A stretch of DNA of 43,268 nucleotides from Defluviicoccus sp. bin129 (GCA_002239065.1 MPNO01000041.1:1-43268); one strand, 5' to 3'. Shown: positions 24,499 to 34,258, counted from the first letter of the stretch. Numbers and translations are program-made. The notes: generated from the sequence alone by a model not told the origin.

Positions 24499-26130
24499 AT
24501 GAACAAGTACCGCGAGCTCTGCCCGGCGGACGCGCGCCCCGAGCTCCGCTTCGACCTCGCCGGGATGGACTACCCGGCGCGCATGAACGTGGCCGAGGAG
24601 CTGCTCGAAGGGGCGATCGAGGCCGGCTGGGGCGGGCGCGTCGCCTATTTCCACCGCGACGAGGCGATCGACTATCGCGCGTTGCGCGCGGCGGTGCTGC
24701 GCCACGCCGCGGCGCTCCGCGCGCTCGGCGTGGCGCCCGGGGACCGCATCGTGGTGCGCATCGCCGACACCCCGGCGCTGGTCTATTTGCTGCTCGCGGC
24801 GCATGCCGTCGGCGCGGTGCCGATCCCGACCTATGTCCAGCTCCGCGCCGACGACCTCGCCTACCGCATCGACGATTCCGGGGCCCGGTTCGCGGTGGCG
24901 AGCGTGGATTTGCTCGACGAGATGGCAGCGGCGGTCGCGGCGACGCAGGGGGTGACGCTGGCGGTGGCCGACGGCGACGCAAGCGGGCGCTTCGCCGCGC
25001 TGCCCGCGCTGCTGCCCGAGGCGGAGCCCGAACCCGGCTACCACGACAGCCACGCCGAGGATCTCACCCTGATCGTCTACACCTCGGGCTCGACCGGCCG
25101 TCCCAAGGGGGCCTGCCACTGCCACCGCGACCTGATCGCCTCGGCCGATTCCTACTGGAAGCACTGCGTCGGCCCGACCCGGGACGACGTGATCGGCGGC
25201 CCGCCCTCGATACCGTTCTCGCTGGGCTACGGGCTGTTCGTGATCTACCCGGCGCGCTTCGGCTCGGCCGCCGTGCTGGAGCCCGACAAGTCGGTCGCGG
25301 CATCGCTCGCGGCGATCGAGCGCCGCGGCGTCACCGTGTTCGCCGCGGTCGTCTCCTATTACCGGATGATGGCGGCCGCCCTCGACCGGGGCCGGATCGC
25401 GAGCCTCCGGCGCGCCATGACCGGCGGCGAGCCGCTCTCGCCCGAGACCGAGACGCTGTGGCGCGAGGCGAGCGGGACGGTGCTGGAGCAGTTCATCGGC
25501 ACCACCGAGCTGTTCCACTGCTTCGTCACCTCGAGCGAGCCCGGCCGGCCGGCGCGGTCGGGGACCATGGGCCGCGCCGCGCCGGGCTACGAGGTCGCGG
25601 TGCTGGACGCGGACACCCTCGCCCCGGTCGCCGACGGCGAGCGCGGGCTGCTCGCCGTGCAAGGCTGCACCGGCACGGTCTACTGGCGCAACGAGGAGCG
25701 CCAGCGCGCGCTGGTGCGGGATGGCTGGAACGTCTTTCCCGACGTGGTGACCAGGGATTCTGAGGGCTGGTTCCGCTATGTCGCGCGGCACGACGACATG
25801 ATCGTCTCGGGCGGCCACAACATCTCCCCGATCGAGGTCGAGACGGCGCTGCTCGGCCACCGGGCGGTGCTCGACTGCGCCTGCGTGCCGGCGCCCGACC
25901 CCGCCGGAATGCGCGATGCCATCGTCAAGGCCTATGTCGTCGCCGCGCCGGGCTTCGATGCGGGCGGGGAGCTCGCGCAAGCGCTCCAGGCGCATGTCAA
26001 GGCGACCGCCCCGCCCTACATGTACCCGCGCGCCATCGCCTTCGTCGACGCGCTGCCCAGGACCCCGAACGGCAAGGTGCTGCGCTCCGAGCTGCGCGCC
26101 CGCGCGGCGTCCTTCGATACGCCGGGCTAA
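24499..26130 (+). CDS. Benzoate/aminobenzoate-type aryl-CoA ligase (ANL superfamily)
   Basis: A 543-residue adenylate-forming enzyme that would activate an aromatic acid with ATP and CoA. Motifs: YTSGSTGRPKG (194-204, phosphate loop), a GGEP segment, FIGTTELFHCF (A5), GWFRYVARHDDMIVSGG (A8 hinge) and NGKVLRSELR with the catalytic lysine near the C-terminus. The opening MDYPARMNVAEELL resembles benzoate and 2-aminobenzoate CoA ligases. The ATG at 24499 was chosen after the structured repeat. The last codons are copied again at 26178-26243 beside a run of 22 G. It follows the Rieske and racemase-like genes. Confidence 0.88.
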   Translation: MNKYRELCPADARPELRFDLAGMDYPARMNVAEELLEGAIEAGWGGRVAYFHRDEAIDYRALRAAVLRHAAALRALGVAPGDRIVVRIADTPALVYLLLAAHAVGAVPIPTYVQLRADDLAYRIDDSGARFAVASVDLLDEMAAAVAATQGVTLAVADGDASGRFAALPALLPEAEPEPGYHDSHAEDLTLIVYTSGSTGRPKGACHCHRDLIASADSYWKHCVGPTRDDVIGGPPSIPFSLGYGLFVIYPARFGSAAVLEPDKSVAASLAAIERRGVTVFAAVVSYYRMMAAALDRGRIASLRRAMTGGEPLSPETETLWREASGTVLEQFIGTTELFHCFVTSSEPGRPARSGTMGRAAPGYEVAVLDADTLAPVADGERGLLAVQGCTGTVYWRNEERQRALVRDGWNVFPDVVTRDSEGWFRYVARHDDMIVSGGHNISPIEVETALLGHRAVLDCACVPAPDPAGMRDAIVKAYVVAAPGFDAGGELAQALQAHVKATAPPYMYPRAIAFVDALPRTPNGKVLRSELRARAASFDTPG

Positions 26131-27274
26131 GCCCGCCCCGCCCCGGCGAGAGCGGCGGGGGGGGGGGGGGGGGGGGGGCGCGCCCCCGCGGCGTCCTGCG
26201 ATCCGCCGGGCTACGCCCGCCCCGCCCCGGCGAGAGCGGCGGGCGCGGGGGGCGGGCGGGGCCGGGCCGCCGCCTTCCCCCGCCCCCCCCCCCCGGGCGC
26301 GCCGCCCCCCGCCCCCCCCCCGGGCCCCCGCGAGGGGGGCACCACGCCCGGGGCGGCGGGCGGGCCTGGCCCGCGGCTTCGCCGCGCACCCAGTCGCGGA
26401 ACGCGCGCACCCCGGACCGCTCCAGGGCGCCGGGCGAGGTGCACAGCACGTAGGAGGCGGGGGCGGGAACGCCGCCGCCGAAGAGCGGAACCAGCAGCCC
26501 GCGTTCGAGCTCGTCGGCGATCATCCCGGCATGGCCCAGCGCGACGCCCATGCCCGCGACCGCCGCCCGCACGGTCATGCTGTGCGACTGGAAGCCGGAG
26601 GCGGGCGAGAGATCGGCCGGGGCCACGCCGTGATGGGCGAACCAGTGCGCCCAGTGCGGCGCCCAGGCGAGGTCGTAGAGCAGCGGCCAGCGGTGCAGGT
26701 CGCGCGGCTCCGCGGGACGGTCAAAGCGGCGCAGCAGCGCCGGGCTGCATACCGGAACCAGCGTCTCCTCGAACAGCGTCTCGCAATCCGGGGTCGAGCC
26801 GGCCCGGTCGGTGAACGCGATCCACACGTCGAAGTCGCGCTGCGCGGGGGTGAAGGCGCCGCGGTCGGTCTCCACCTCGACGGCCAGATGGGGGTGGGCG
26901 GCCTTGAACCCGGACAGCCGCGGGGTCAGCCATTTCTCCGCCACCACCTCGACGGCGACCAGCTTGAGGCGCGGCTCCACGCCGCCATTGCGCAGCCGGT
27001 CGTTGGCCCGGCGCAGACCGGTCAGCAGGCGCCGGACCTCCTCCAGATAGGCCTCGCCCTGCGCGGTGAGCCGGACGCCCTGGCTGTGGCGCGCGAACAG
27101 CTTGACGCCGAGACACCGCTCCAGGCACTTGACGCGGTAGGCGATGGCGGCCGCGGTGACCCCGAACTCGGAACCCGCGGCGACGAAGCTCCCGAGGCGC
27201 GCCGCCGCCTCGAAGAAGGGCAGCGTGTCCAGCACGCGCGAATCGGGCGGCTGCGCGTTCGGCGGGATCTGCAT
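25997..27274 (-). CDS. LysR-family regulator, GcvA-like; C-terminus runs into artefactual sequence
   Basis: The recognisable protein spans about 26350-27274 (some 305 residues). An N-terminal winged HTH (FVAAGSEFGVTAAAIAYRVK near 29-48) is followed by a LysR substrate-binding domain, ending around AFRDWVRGEA. As sequenced, the frame then continues through Pro/Gly/Arg-rich low-complexity sequence to a stop at 25997, overlapping the ligase gene. This tail is unlike any LysR protein and coincides with the G/C-run region, so the true stop was probably lost. I used the ATG at 27272-27274; ATG 27346 is possible. It would regulate the neighbouring catabolic genes in response to an aromatic ligand. 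Confidence 0.75.
   Translation of the reverse strand: MQIPPNAQPPDSRVLDTLPFFEAAARLGSFVAAGSEFGVTAAAIAYRVKCLERCLGVKLFARHSQGVRLTAQGEAYLEEVRRLLTGLRRANDRLRNGGVEPRLKLVAVEVVAEKWLTPRLSGFKAAHPHLAVEVETDRGAFTPAQRDFDVWIAFTDRAGSTPDCETLFEETLVPVCSPALLRRFDRPAEPRDLHRWPLLYDLAWAPHWAHWFAHHGVAPADLSPASGFQSHSMTVRAAVAGMGVALGHAGMIADELERGLLVPLFGGGVPAPASYVLCTSPGALERSGVRAFRDWVRGEAAGQARPPPRAWCPPRGGPGGGRGAARPGGGGGGRRRPGPARPPRPPLSPGRGGRSPADRRTPRGRAPPPPPPPPLSPGRGGLSPAYRRTPRGRAARSAAPCRSGSWAARRRRRWRAGTCRAGRSP
26094..26243. repeat. 66-bp direct repeat around a 22-G run
   Basis: Copies at 26094-26159 and 26178-26243 match at 62 of 66 positions, with an 84-bp period. The run of 22 G occupies 26157-26178. Three of the four differences are T to G or A to C. 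The sequence to about 26350 is almost only G and C. The duplicate includes the ligase stop region and seems artefactual. Confidence 0.85.
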
Positions 27275-27410
27275 GGGGCCGTTCAAGGCTCTGCCCTCCG
27301 GACTGCGGCAGGAAGCCGGACCGGCCGCGACCGGTCCGATAATCATATCGTTAGGAGCATGATAACATTTTCTTGACGTATGGTACAGGGTGCCCGCGCG
27401 GCCGGGCGGC

Positions 27411-27439
27411 TTGACGCGGGGCCGGGCAAGGGTGATTTT
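27411..27439 (+). promoter_or_regulatory. Probable promoter of the tRNA-Gly gene
   Basis: TTGACG (27411-27416) and GATTTT (27434-27439) are separated by 17 bp and lie 10 bp before the tRNA. The spacing is ideal for a housekeeping sigma factor and the -10 is weak. Confidence 0.4.
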
Positions 27440-27449
27440 GGGCCGTCGG

Positions 27450-27524
27450 GCGGGTGTAGTTCAGCGGTAGAACGTCAGCTTCCCAAGCTGAATGTCAGGG
27501 GTTCGACTCCCCTCACCCGCTCCA
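27450..27524 (+). tRNA. tRNA-Gly (anticodon CCC)
   Basis: A complete cloverleaf: acceptor stem GCGGGTG/CACCCGC, D-arm GTTC..GAAC, anticodon stem TCAGC/GCTGA with loop TTCCCAA (anticodon CCC at 27482-27484), T-arm AGGGGTTCGACTCCCCT, discriminator T and an encoded CCA (27522-27524). It reads GGG codons. It stands alone, convergent with the TRAP operon and divergent from LysR. No repeat of its 3' end was seen elsewhere in the window that would mark an integrated element. Confidence 0.96.
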
Positions 27525-27541
27525 CCCCCTGCGGCGCTGTG

Positions 27542-28987
27542 TCACCTGAGATAGCCGGGCAGCCAGGTCGCCACCTCGGGGACGGCGATCAGCAGGATCA
27601 GCACCGCGAGCTCGATCAGGATGAAGGGCAGGGCGGACATCACCACCTGTCCCAGGGTGACGGCGAACGGCGCCACCCCCTTCATGACGTAGAGCAGCAG
27701 CCCGAATGGCGGGGTAAGCAGGCTGATCTCCATGGTGATCAGCATCAGCACCATCAGCCAGATCACGTCGATGTCGAACACCGCCTGGAGCGACTGCGCG
27801 CCGAGCAGGAAGAAGGGCAGCGTGAGCAGCAGCATGCTCACCTGGTCCATGAAGGCGCCGAGGAACAGCAGCACCGCCATCATGATGATCACGACCATGA
27901 GAGGCGTGAGGTTCATCGCCGTCACTGCCCGCAGCAGCCCGTCGGTCGCGCCCGAGTTGGACAGCGCCTGGCTGAACACCAGCGAGCCCGCGATGATGAA
28001 CAGGATCATCACGTTGATCTTGGCGGTTTCCATCAGCGATCTGGCGATCGCCCGCCAGCCGAAATCGGCGCCGTCGATGCCGGTGACGGTGACGGTCCGC
28101 CGGAACAGCCGGAAGAAGTAGCAGGCCGCCAGCGCGGCGAGGCAGCCGAGCGCCGCCGACTCGGTGGGCGCGGCGATCTTGAAGAAGATGCTGCCCACCA
28201 CCACCACGAAGATGATCATCAGCGGCAGGATGTAGAGCAGGAAGGGCAGCACCCGGTTGACCGCCTGGCGGTGGCGCCCGGCATAGGTGCACGACCAGCG
28301 GGTCCGGCCGGCGAGGTTGAGGGCGATCGTCACCGGCTCGTCGAGCGCGCTGGTGTCGGGCGTGTAGGCCGGGGCGAGCTCCGGGTTGATCGCGCAGCGC
28401 CCCACCACATAAGCGAAGAACAGCACCGCCATCAGGATGCCGGGGACGATGCCGGCGATCAGCAGCAGCGCGACCGACTGCTCGGCGAGGCTCGCCAGCA
28501 GCACCGCCAGCGCCGATGGCGGGATCAGCATGGCGATGCCGCCGACCGCCATGATCGGCCCCATGGAGATCGCCGGCTGGTAGCCGCGCTTCATCATGTC
28601 GGGCAGCAGCACCGAGCCGAGGATCGCGGTGTTGGCGATGGTCGAGCCGGACAGCGAGGAGAAGATCGTCCCGCCCACGATGGAGACCACGGACAGCCTG
28701 CCGGGCACGCGCGAGATCATCCGGTCGATCGCGCCGATCGCCTTGAAGGCGACGCCGGTCTGCAGAAGGATCTCGCCCATCAGCAGGAACAGCGGGATCG
28801 GCGCCAGCGTGAACTTGATCGCGTTGTGGAACTCGGCCGGCATGAACACCAGGCCGACATCGCCGTTGATGAACAGGAAGGTGCCGAGCACGTTGGCGGC
28901 GAAGAAGGCGAAGGCGACCGGCAGGCCGAGGAACATCGCGCTGCACACGGTGCCGAGCAGCAGGATGAAGGCCCAGTACCACTCCAT
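27542..28987 (-). CDS. TRAP transporter large permease subunit (DctM-like) 2
   Basis: A 481-residue membrane protein of the DctM family with about 12-13 spans. Family landmarks: LAPIPLFLLMGEILLQTG near 61-78, MLIPPSALAVLLASLAEQS, and SLLTPPFGLLLYVMKG near the C-terminus. The central loop (about 205-245) is longer than in the first system. It starts three bases after the DctQ stop in the same transcript. Together with the small subunit and the binding protein at 29597 it makes a complete TRAP importer. Confidence 0.94.
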   Translation of the reverse strand: MEWYWAFILLLGTVCSAMFLGLPVAFAFFAANVLGTFLFINGDVGLVFMPAEFHNAIKFTLAPIPLFLLMGEILLQTGVAFKAIGAIDRMISRVPGRLSVVSIVGGTIFSSLSGSTIANTAILGSVLLPDMMKRGYQPAISMGPIMAVGGIAMLIPPSALAVLLASLAEQSVALLLIAGIVPGILMAVLFFAYVVGRCAINPELAPAYTPDTSALDEPVTIALNLAGRTRWSCTYAGRHRQAVNRVLPFLLYILPLMIIFVVVVGSIFFKIAAPTESAALGCLAALAACYFFRLFRRTVTVTGIDGADFGWRAIARSLMETAKINVMILFIIAGSLVFSQALSNSGATDGLLRAVTAMNLTPLMVVIIMMAVLLFLGAFMDQVSMLLLTLPFFLLGAQSLQAVFDIDVIWLMVLMLITMEISLLTPPFGLLLYVMKGVAPFAVTLGQVVMSALPFILIELAVLILLIAVPEVATWLPGYLR

Positions 28988-28990
28988 CGC

Positions 28991-29521
28991 TCAGAACCCC
29001 GACCCGGCGGTCGCGTCCTTGTCCTCTTCGAGCACCTCGGCGGCGCGGCGGAAGCGGAGCGCGAACTCGACCGCGAGCAGCAGGAAGGAGAGCGCGAAGA
29101 CCGCCATCATGTACCAGTTGTCGATCCGGAGGTCCTTGTCCGGCAGGGTGCCGTCCTCGAATTCGAGCAGGGTCAGGCGCAGGCCGTAGACGAAGAGCAG
29201 CAGGCAGAGCGCGCCGCCGGCCACGTCGAGCGCCTTCTCGAGCCCGGCGGCGAGCGATTTGGGCAGCGCGGAGGTGATCACGTCGACGCGGACATGCGCG
29301 CCCTGGCGCAGCACCCAGGGCGCGCCGATGAACACGCCCACGAAGAGCGCGTACTCGACCGCCTCGAACAGCCACGGGAGGGTGCCCCACGCCACCTTGA
29401 CCAGGAACAGGTTGAGCGGGATGAGCACCGCGAACAGCCCGATCGAGACCGCGACCAGCACCGCCAGCCACTCGACGAAGCGCGCGAACGCGGCTTCGAA
29501 TGCGTCGATCCGGCTAGCCAT
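28991..29521 (-). CDS. TRAP transporter small permease subunit (DctQ-like) 2
   Basis: A 176-residue membrane protein with four spans (about 15-37, 53-70, 94-113 and 137-155) and the DctQ patterns PWVLRQGAHVRVDV and a charged C-terminal tail. The start ATG (29519-29521) is 75 bp after the end of the binding-protein gene, and the stop lies three bases before DctM. Confidence 0.9.
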   Translation of the reverse strand: MASRIDAFEAAFARFVEWLAVLVAVSIGLFAVLIPLNLFLVKVAWGTLPWLFEAVEYALFVGVFIGAPWVLRQGAHVRVDVITSALPKSLAAGLEKALDVAGGALCLLLFVYGLRLTLLEFEDGTLPDKDLRIDNWYMMAVFALSFLLLAVEFALRFRRAAEVLEEDKDATAGSGF

Positions 29522-29596
29522 GGCGCGGCGATCGGTTCGGGGCGCGGGGGCCGAGCGGAAACGCGCGGTTCCCGCCCGCCGCCCCGGTTCCGGCGG

Positions 29597-30583
29597 CTAT
29601 TTGGTGAACAGCGCCCTGAGCTTGGGGCCGTGCTCCGGGCTGCGTTCGATCACCTGCGCCCAGGCCGCGTCATTGGCGGTCTTGACCCATTTCTCGCCCT
29701 CGGCGCCGGTGAAGGTGATGGTCTTGAGCCCCTCGCTCGCCATCCAGTCGAGCTGCTTCTTGAGCCTCGCCTTGAACTTGGGTCCGGTGGTCTCGGCGTC
29801 GGCCTCGTAGGCGAGGCCGATCTTCTCGATGATGTCGCGCGCGGCCTGCGGCGTCTTCTGCCACGCCTTGAGGTTCGCCAGCGTGTGCAGCGTGGCGAGG
29901 TAGAAGCCGGGATCGACCCGGTACTTGGTCACCTTGATCCACGCCGGCACCCAGCCCACCGCGGGCCAGCCGAAGCCCTGCACGGTGTTGTTCTCCATGT
30001 AGGTGTAGACCTGGGCGATGTTGGACAGCTGGGTGGTCGCGCCGAGCGCCTTGAAGAACGGCGTGTAGACCGGCGAGACGCGGAGATGGAGGCCGGTCAG
30101 GTCGGGCTTGGTGATCGGCTTGGACAGCCACAGATGGAACGGGCCGTTGTCGTCGTGCCGGGCGATGAACTGGATGTTCTTCTTGGCCAGCAGCTGCTGG
30201 GCGTAGTCGAGCGCGCCGTTCTTGCGCAGCTCGGCATAGGTCATGTCGCTGAGCCGGAACACCGGCGCCTCGGGCAGCACGTTGCCGAAATAGGCCTCGG
30301 TGCAGCCCACCAGGTCGTAAGCGCCCCTGGCCATCTTCTGGGTCAGGGTGAACGGGCTGCCGATCGCCGGCGCGCCGCCCTTGAGGTCGATCTTGACGAT
30401 ATCGCCGCCCTGGGCGTTGATCTCCTTGACCAGCGCCTCGAAGGAACGGCTGGGCGGGCTGCCGATCGGGAAGCAGCTGGCCGCGGTCAGGGTCGTCGCG
30501 GCGCTCGCGGGCATCGTCGGGCCGGCGAACGCCGCGGCCGCGGCAAGCGCCGCCGCGCATGCGATTCCGGTGCGCTTGGTCAT
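29597..30583 (-). CDS. TRAP transporter substrate-binding protein (DctP-like) 2
   Basis: A 328-residue exported protein with an Ala-rich signal peptide (1-28, cleavage near ASA-ATT). The ligand-binding arginine is present in LHLRVSPVYTPFFKALGA, as expected for carboxylate-binding TRAP proteins. The sequence PVYTPFFKALGATTQ followed by QGFGWPAVGW is typical of the TAXI-independent DctP group. A GGGAG ribosome-binding site precedes the ATG at 30581-30583; the frame open upstream to 30715 is not coding. It is the first gene of the TRAP operon; the upstream space holds an inverted-repeat element. Confidence 0.91.
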   Translation of the reverse strand: MTKRTGIACAAALAAAAAFAGPTMPASAATTLTAASCFPIGSPPSRSFEALVKEINAQGGDIVKIDLKGGAPAIGSPFTLTQKMARGAYDLVGCTEAYFGNVLPEAPVFRLSDMTYAELRKNGALDYAQQLLAKKNIQFIARHDDNGPFHLWLSKPITKPDLTGLHLRVSPVYTPFFKALGATTQLSNIAQVYTYMENNTVQGFGWPAVGWVPAWIKVTKYRVDPGFYLATLHTLANLKAWQKTPQAARDIIEKIGLAYEADAETTGPKFKARLKKQLDWMASEGLKTITFTGAEGEKWVKTANDAAWAQVIERSPEHGPKLRALFTK

Positions 30584-30710
30584 GTCATCGGTCTCCCTGT
30601 TCGTTTTCCCGCCGGTCCCGCCGACGGTGGCCCGGCGGAGTCTATAGCGTATCCGGCCGGGTTGGAACCGCGGCCGAATTGGGTCCCGGGATACGCGCCA
30701 TGCCTCGCCC

Positions 30711-31014
30711 CCCACGTCATGGCCGGACTTGTTCCGCTGCTGTCCGGTTCAGACTTTCGACGCGAGCTCCGCGCCCACGAGCGAGAACATCTGCGTCCCC
30801 GATTTGTCACCCCGGACTTGATCCGGGGCCCAGGCCTGCCCCGGACGCCGATCCGGGGGAAGCCGGACGAGGGCGGTGCCTGTGGCCCTGGGCCCCGGAT
30901 CAGGTCCGGGGTGACAATAGGGGCGCGGCGATGGTCTCGCCCATTGCGGCAGAGCCCGCGTCGAACAGCTGAACCGGCCAGCAGTGGATCAGGTCCGGGC
31001 ATGACGGCTTGGGG
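30711..31014. repeat. Long imperfect inverted repeat with a REP-like palindromic core
   Basis: This fills most of the 441-bp gap between the DctP and LivF genes. The outer arms (about 30711-30765 and 30957-31014) pair over roughly 50 bp with scattered mismatches. The inner arms (30804-30834 and 30887-30917) pair at 30 of 31 positions. Each inner arm contains CCCCGGA...TCCGGGG, and a third such palindrome lies at 30838-30857. The sequence between the outer and inner arms also pairs partly. No gene is seen. It resembles intergenic palindromic repeats of alphaproteobacteria and may terminate LivF transcription. Confidence 0.7.
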
Positions 31015-31024
31015 GGAGGACCGA

Positions 31025-31734
<710 letters not shown>

Positions 31735-31738
<4 letters not shown>

Positions 31739-32466
31739 CCCCGGCCGCGCCCGAGATAGGCCTCGATCACCTTCGGGTCGGCGGCGATCTCGGCCGGCGG
31801 CCCCTCGGCGATCTTGACCCCGTGATGCAGCACGACGAGGCGCTCGCAGAGCCGCATCAGCGCCCGCATGACGTGTTCGATGACGACCACGGTGAGGCCG
31901 TGGCGCTCCCTGAGCCGCAGGATCATGTCGAGCGCCTCGCCCACCTCGGCCGGGGTCAGGCCGGCCATCACCTCGTCGAGCAGGAGCAGCCTGGGCCGGG
32001 TGGCGAGCGCCCGGGCGATCTCGAGCCGCTTGCGGCCGGCCAGCGTCAGCGTGCCGGCGGGGTCGGCGGCGCGCGACGCGAGCCCGACCTCTTCCAGCAC
32101 CTGCATCGCCCGCAGCCCGGCCACCCGCGGCGAGCGCTCGCGCCCGCTGCCGAACAGCGCGCCGACGGCCACGTTCTCGCGCACGCTGAGCCCGGCGAAG
32201 GGGCGCACGATCTGGAACGCGCGCGCGATGCCGAGCCGGTTGACCCGGTCTGGGCGCAGCCCGTCGATCCGCCTGCCGTCGAAGCGGATCTCGCCGGCGC
32301 TCGGGCGCAGGTTGCCGGCGATCAGCCCGAACAGCGTGGTCTTGCCGGCGCCGTTGGCGCCCATCAGGCCGAGGATCTCGCCCTCCTCGACCGCCATGTC
32401 CATGGCGTCGACCGCGACCACCCCGCCGAAGCGCCGCCCGACCCCGGCGAGCTCCAGCAGGCTCAT
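31735..32466 (-). CDS. livG: Branched-chain-type ABC transporter ATP-binding protein, LivG-like
   Basis: A 243-residue ATPase with Walker A GANGAGKTT, the LivG-type ARAFQIVRPFAGLSVRENV segment (about 88-106) and Walker B LLLLDEVMAGL. The signature reads LTLAGRKRLEIARAL, a LivG variant of LSGGQ. The conserved C-terminal extension with YLG is present. Its ATG (32464-32466) overlaps the LivM stop and its own stop overlaps the LivF start, so the set is translationally coupled. Confidence 0.93.
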
Positions 32467-33371
32467 CCGCGCGCCCGCCGCCAGGACGCGATCCGGCCGT
32501 GGATCCCGTCCGGCACCCCGAGCACGAAGGCGACCAGCAGCGCGCCCAGCAGGATCATGTAGATCTCGGGCCAGTTGGCCCACAGCATCTCCTGCAACAG
32601 CACCAGGAAGAACGCGCCGTAGACCGGGCCGGGCACGTCGTCGCCGCCGCCGATGATGGCGATCGAGACGATGGTGAAGGAGGTGATCGGGTTGAACAGG
32701 TCGAGCGGCTCGAAATAGGTCGTCCGCATCACCATCGCCGCGCCGACCATGCCGGGGACCACCGCCGACAGGGCGAAGGCGAGCACCTTGTAGCGGGCCA
32801 CGTCGATGCCCAGCGTCTCGGCGGCCTCCTCGTTCTCGCGGATGGCGCGGAGCCCGGCGCCGAAGCGCGAGCGCCGCACCGAGTAGGTGATCGCCGCCGA
32901 GGCGGCGGCGAGCGCCAGCACGACATAGAAGATCTCGGCGAGCCCGGGCCCGCCGAACAGCAGCCTGCCGAACTGGCCGAGCGCGGCCTCGATGTTGATG
33001 ACCACGAACTTGACCAGCTCGGCCAGGCCGAAGGTGAGGATCACGAAATACGGCCCCCGCACCCTGAGGCAGGGATAGCCGACCACCAGCGCGAGCAGCC
33101 CGGTCGCCCCGCCGGCGACGATCACCGAGGCCCAGAAGGGCAGCGAGCCGAAGCACAGCACCATCGCATAGGCGCCGGCGCCGAAGAACACCGCGTGGCC
33201 GAGCGAGACATAGCCGGTCATCGCCGACAGCACGACCCAGCTCTGGGTGAGCGCGATCCACATCAGCAGGTTGAGCGCGACGCCGATGGCGTAGTCCCCG
33301 GCGAGAAACGGGATCCCGGCGAAGGCCGCGGCGGACAGGGCCAGCAGGGCGGCGAAGCAAGGCGGGCTCAC
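32463..33371 (-). CDS. livM: Branched-chain-type ABC transporter permease, LivM-like
   Basis: A 302-residue permease with 8-10 hydrophobic spans. The LivM hallmark GYVSLGHAVFFGAGAYA is near 59-75 and RAIRENEEAAETLGIDVARYK (about 177-197) is the coupling region. It uses a GTG start (33369-33371) that overlaps the LivH stop (GTGA). The frame is open far upstream but this start gives the correct length. Another coupled overlap links it to LivG. Confidence 0.92.
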   Translation of the reverse strand: MSPPCFAALLALSAAAFAGIPFLAGDYAIGVALNLLMWIALTQSWVVLSAMTGYVSLGHAVFFGAGAYAMVLCFGSLPFWASVIVAGGATGLLALVVGYPCLRVRGPYFVILTFGLAELVKFVVINIEAALGQFGRLLFGGPGLAEIFYVVLALAAASAAITYSVRRSRFGAGLRAIRENEEAAETLGIDVARYKVLAFALSAVVPGMVGAAMVMRTTYFEPLDLFNPITSFTIVSIAIIGGGDDVPGPVYGAFFLVLLQEMLWANWPEIYMILLGALLVAFVLGVPDGIHGRIASWRRARG

Positions 33372-34258
33372 CGCACCACGCTCCTGCGGCCGAACAGCCC
33401 CTGGGGGCGCCAGACGAGGATCGCGATGAACACGCCGTAGATCAGGATCGAGCGCATGCTGGCGCTGGTCAGGGCGACGCCGTAGACCTCGATCAGGGCG
33501 AGCACCGCGGCGCCGGCGAGCCCGCCCGCGATGTTCCCGAGCCCGCCCAGGATGATCACGATGAAGGCGGCGATGGTGAACGGGAAGCCCATGAAGGGCG
33601 AGACCTGCTCGAGCATCGAGATCAGGCAGCCGGCGACGCCGGCGATGCCGAAGCCGAGCGCGAAGGCGATGGTCCGCATGCGCTCGACGTCGACGCCGAC
33701 GAGATGGGCGGCGTCGGGCTGCTCGATCAGCGCGCGGATCGCGAGCCCGGTGCCGGAGAAGCGGAAGAACAGGATCACGGCGAAGCAGAGCGCGAGCCCG
33801 ATGCCGAGCACGACGAGCCGGTCCGCCGTCACCTGGAAGCCGCCGATGCGGACGATGTCGTCGAGATAGGGGTAGGCGCGGGCGGTCGCGGTGAAGGAGA
33901 GCGCGATCGCGTTCTGCAGGATGATCGAGACGCCGAACAGCACGAGCAGCGAGTTGGCCTCGATCTGCTCGATCAGCCGCGCCGAGCGCAGCACCCGGCG
34001 GCACAGCGTGCGGTAGACCACGGCGCCGAACCCGCCGGCGAGCACCAGGGCGAGGAACATCGACCAGATCGGCCCGACCCCGGTCAGGGTGAAGCACCAA
34101 TAGGCGAGATACCCCCCCAGCATCAGGATCTCGCCATGCGCCACGTTCAGGAGCCGCATGGTGCCGTAGATCAGGTTGAGGCCGAGCGCGACCAGCCCGT
34201 AGATCCCCGCCAGCACCAGGGCGGCGATCAGCAGCTGGCCGGATAGCAGGTCGGCCAT
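33368..34258 (-). CDS. livH: Branched-chain-type ABC transporter permease, LivH-like
   Basis: A 296-residue permease: GLNLIYGTMRLLNVAHGEILMLG (27-49) is the LivH landmark, RALIEQPDAAHLVGVDVERM forms the coupling region and GGLGNIAGG appears in the late loop. The ATG at 34256-34258 starts it 49 bp after the binding-protein gene. It forms the membrane channel with LivM. Confidence 0.93.
   Translation of the reverse strand: MADLLSGQLLIAALVLAGIYGLVALGLNLIYGTMRLLNVAHGEILMLGGYLAYWCFTLTGVGPIWSMFLALVLAGGFGAVVYRTLCRRVLRSARLIEQIEANSLLVLFGVSIILQNAIALSFTATARAYPYLDDIVRIGGFQVTADRLVVLGIGLALCFAVILFFRFSGTGLAIRALIEQPDAAHLVGVDVERMRTIAFALGFGIAGVAGCLISMLEQVSPFMGFPFTIAAFIVIILGGLGNIAGGLAGAAVLALIEVYGVALTSASMRSILIYGVFIAILVWRPQGLFGRRSVVR

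Noticed and set aside
27450..27524. tRNA-Gly as the attachment site of a genomic island
   Set aside because: No second copy of the tRNA 3' end and no integrase gene were seen in the window.
30804..30917. CRISPR array
   Set aside because: The repeats are inverted palindromes, not regularly spaced direct repeats, and no cas genes are present.
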